Source of the DNA: Fibrisoma montanum
GTDB taxonomy: Bacteria > Bacteroidota > Bacteroidia > Cytophagales > Spirosomataceae
Assembly (NCBI RefSeq): GCF_003583365.1
Contig: NZ_QXED01000004.1
Location: 186,001-250,000 of the forward strand
Direction of reading: 5' to 3'
Length of the DNA stretch: 64,000 nucleotides
Shown: positions 62,804 through 64,000 of the stretch, piece after piece
Position numbering within the stretch: the stretch's first letter is position 1
Layout: every line of letters begins with the position of its first letter
Translations under genes and position numbers: made by a program
Notes under the pieces: model-generated
Told to the model about the DNA's origin: nothing
The model's database searches: none
What the model saw: only the letters and a program-made list of their open reading frames with translations

Positions 62804-64000
62804 TTACTCAGATCGGATGACTACCCGCACGTTGCTATGCCGGCCTTTATCGTCGGCGCACGAAACGGTCAGCACACCGGGGCGGGGCCTGAAAAAGACG
62901 CCTTCGCCGGGCGACGCTTTCTGGTATAGCTTATCATTGAGGTACCAGAATACGGTTTGTACGTCGTTGGCTGCCAGGCAACTCAGTTCCATTTCGACCG
63001 GTTGCCGGGGATTGATAAAGTATTCGCTGCCGTCGTTCAGGCTAACGATCTGCGGTCCGGATTGAGTATCGCCGAACACCCGTTCGCAGGCAGGGTTGTG
63101 GGGCGGTACGGTCTCGAACGGAATGTGCCTGCTCCGATAGAAAGCCATCAGGTCCGGTGTCAGGTTTGGGTACGACCGACGCACGATGGCTTCGTGCTGA
63201 TCCGGAAGGCAGTACGTACAGTAGGAGATCGTACCGGCTGCATTGGTCGACACGGCCCGCCGGTGCTGGCAGCGCCGAAACCGGGATACGCCCATGATGC
63301 AGTAATCGGTTACTGGATTTGTACAGAATTCGCCGGGAGTATCGCCGGTTTCGGGGCAGATCCGACGCATTGCTAATCCTTTGGGCGGCTTGAACCACCC
63401 CCGGGCTGAGTTGTAGTCCAGGGCGTTGAACAGTTGAAACAGCAGGGGCGTGGCGGTATTGGCTCCACTTAGTTCCGCAACACCGGCCCCCGAAAAGTTT
63501 CCGACCCAGACACCGATGGTGAAGTTTCGGTTATAGCCAATGCTCCAGGCGTCGCGCCGACCGTACGACGTGCCGGTTTTCCAGGCGATACGGGGCAGGT
63601 GGTAGCTGTTATCAAAGTTGTTGGGCAGATCCGGGCGGGTAATCTGGGTCAGCGTGTGCGTGACCAGATAAGCGGCTTCCGGGGAAAAGGATTTAGTCAA
63701 CCTCACCGATCGTCGGCCCGGCCCCGTCCTCTCTTCTTTTGAAAGCGGGGCCGGGCCTACGATTGGTGAGGTCAACGCCAATGCCCCCACAACCCCTTCA
63801 TTAGCGAAACCCGTGTAGAGCCGCGTCATTTCTTCCAGGGTAACACCACATCCGCCCAGAATCATTGAAAGCCCCAGGTCCTTCGCCTGTTTCTGGATAG
63901 TCGAGAAGCCGGCTTTGCGCATCATTGAAATGAAGGTGGGCGTACCAATGTCTTTAAGCAGGGCTACCGCCGGAATATTCAGCGAGTTGGCCAGGGCAAA
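62804..64000 (-). CDS. pbpC: Penicillin-binding protein 1C (C-terminal part, cut by the window end)
   Basis: The frame is open through base 64000 (ALANSLNIPAVALLKDIG lies upstream of the first internal Met), so the gene continues outside. Transpeptidase motif WKTGTSYGRRDAWSIGY (KTGTS box) and the cysteine-rich BiPBP_C domain (about the last 100 residues, ending VVIRSE) are clear. It polymerises and cross-links peptidoglycan in the periplasm. An in-frame palindromic element lies upstream of the KTGTS box (63696-63776). Partner: the alpha-2-macroglobulin at 56623. Confidence 0.92.
   Translation of the reverse strand, partial: FALANSLNIPAVALLKDIGTPTFISMMRKAGFSTIQKQAKDLGLSMILGGCGVTLEEMTRLYTGFANEGVVGALALTSPIVGPAPLSKEERTGPGRRSVRLTKSFSPEAAYLVTHTLTQITRPDLPNNFDNSYHLPRIAWKTGTSYGRRDAWSIGYNRNFTIGVWVGNFSGAGVAELSGANTATPLLFQLFNALDYNSARGWFKPPKGLAMRRICPETGDTPGEFCTNPVTDYCIMGVSRFRRCQHRRAVSTNAAGTISYCTYCLPDQHEAIVRRSYPNLTPDLMAFYRSRHIPFETVPPHNPACERVFGDTQSGPQIVSLNDGSEYFINPRQPVEMELSCLAANDVQTVFWYLNDKLYQKASPGEGVFFRPRPGVLTVSCADDKGRHSNVRVVIRSE
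63696..63776 (-). repeat. In-frame 81-bp palindromic element inside pbpC
   Basis: Arms of 31 bp (63696-63726 and 63746-63776) match at 27 of 31 positions around a 19-nt loop. On the minus strand it is translated as 27 residues containing PAPLSKEERTGPGRRS, between the conserved blocks TRLYTGFANEG and SFSPEAAYLVTHTL. The Pro/Arg/Gly-rich PLSxEERxG wording resembles the hairpin elements scattered through some Bacteroidota genomes (from memory, not searched). The 81-bp length keeps the frame. Confidence 0.85.

Overview
The window looks like a chromosome segment of an aerobic Bacteroidota bacterium of the order Cytophagales, most likely a Spirosoma-like genus. This is inferred from gene content and signals; no search was run. 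The pointers are two secreted proteins ending in type IX secretion (Por) sorting domains, an ExbB-ExbD-ExbD-TonB set with the phylum-typical NRNKAYGAY TonB start, a split F1 pair (atpD-atpC), a short NuoG, promoters of the TTG / TAnnTTTG type, and no Shine-Dalgarno sequences in front of genes.

Layout. 1-9306 is a surface-polysaccharide locus. Three plus-strand genes (polyprenol-phosphate glycosyltransferase fragment, DUF2304, GT2) converge with an eight-gene minus-strand operon that makes and probably transfers an unusual CDP-linked, C-methylated 6-deoxy sugar (rfbF, rfbG, 3,5-epimerase, C-methyltransferase, ketoreductase, CmcI-like methyltransferase, two glycosyltransferases). 9488-12388 is gcvP. 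12872-18835 is an energy-transduction cluster (exbB, two exbD, tonB, a small membrane protein, a PstS-like lipoprotein, a TPR protein). adk and obg follow, then two paralogous GQSN-type esterase-like proteins with C-terminal secretion tags. 26230-35001 is nuoA-J, with a DUF29 gene inside it and without nuoKLMN. 35199-38485 holds a thiolase and a long acyl-CoA dehydrogenase that share a palindromic operator. 38540-46461 is mixed metabolism and transport. 46791-48645 is atpD-atpC, followed by a soluble four-PAS histidine kinase. From 51217 to the end everything is on the minus strand: tRNA-Pro(GGG), an M1-type peptidase, a HupE/UreJ-like protein, a gamma-carbonic-anhydrase-like protein, a repeat-rich Asp/Arg lipoprotein, a giant alpha-2-macroglobulin lipoprotein, a DUF4440-like protein and pbpC (cut by the window end).

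The most notable points are: (1) an 81-bp hairpin element lying in frame inside pbpC, encoding 27 residues between two conserved blocks; (2) three copies of one 18-bp palindrome in front of the two beta-oxidation genes; (3) inverted repeats in the spacers inside the nuo and atp operons; (4) a DUF29 gene inside the nuo operon; (5) the CDP-branched-sugar gene set. I saw no complete insertion sequence, prophage, CRISPR array or rRNA.
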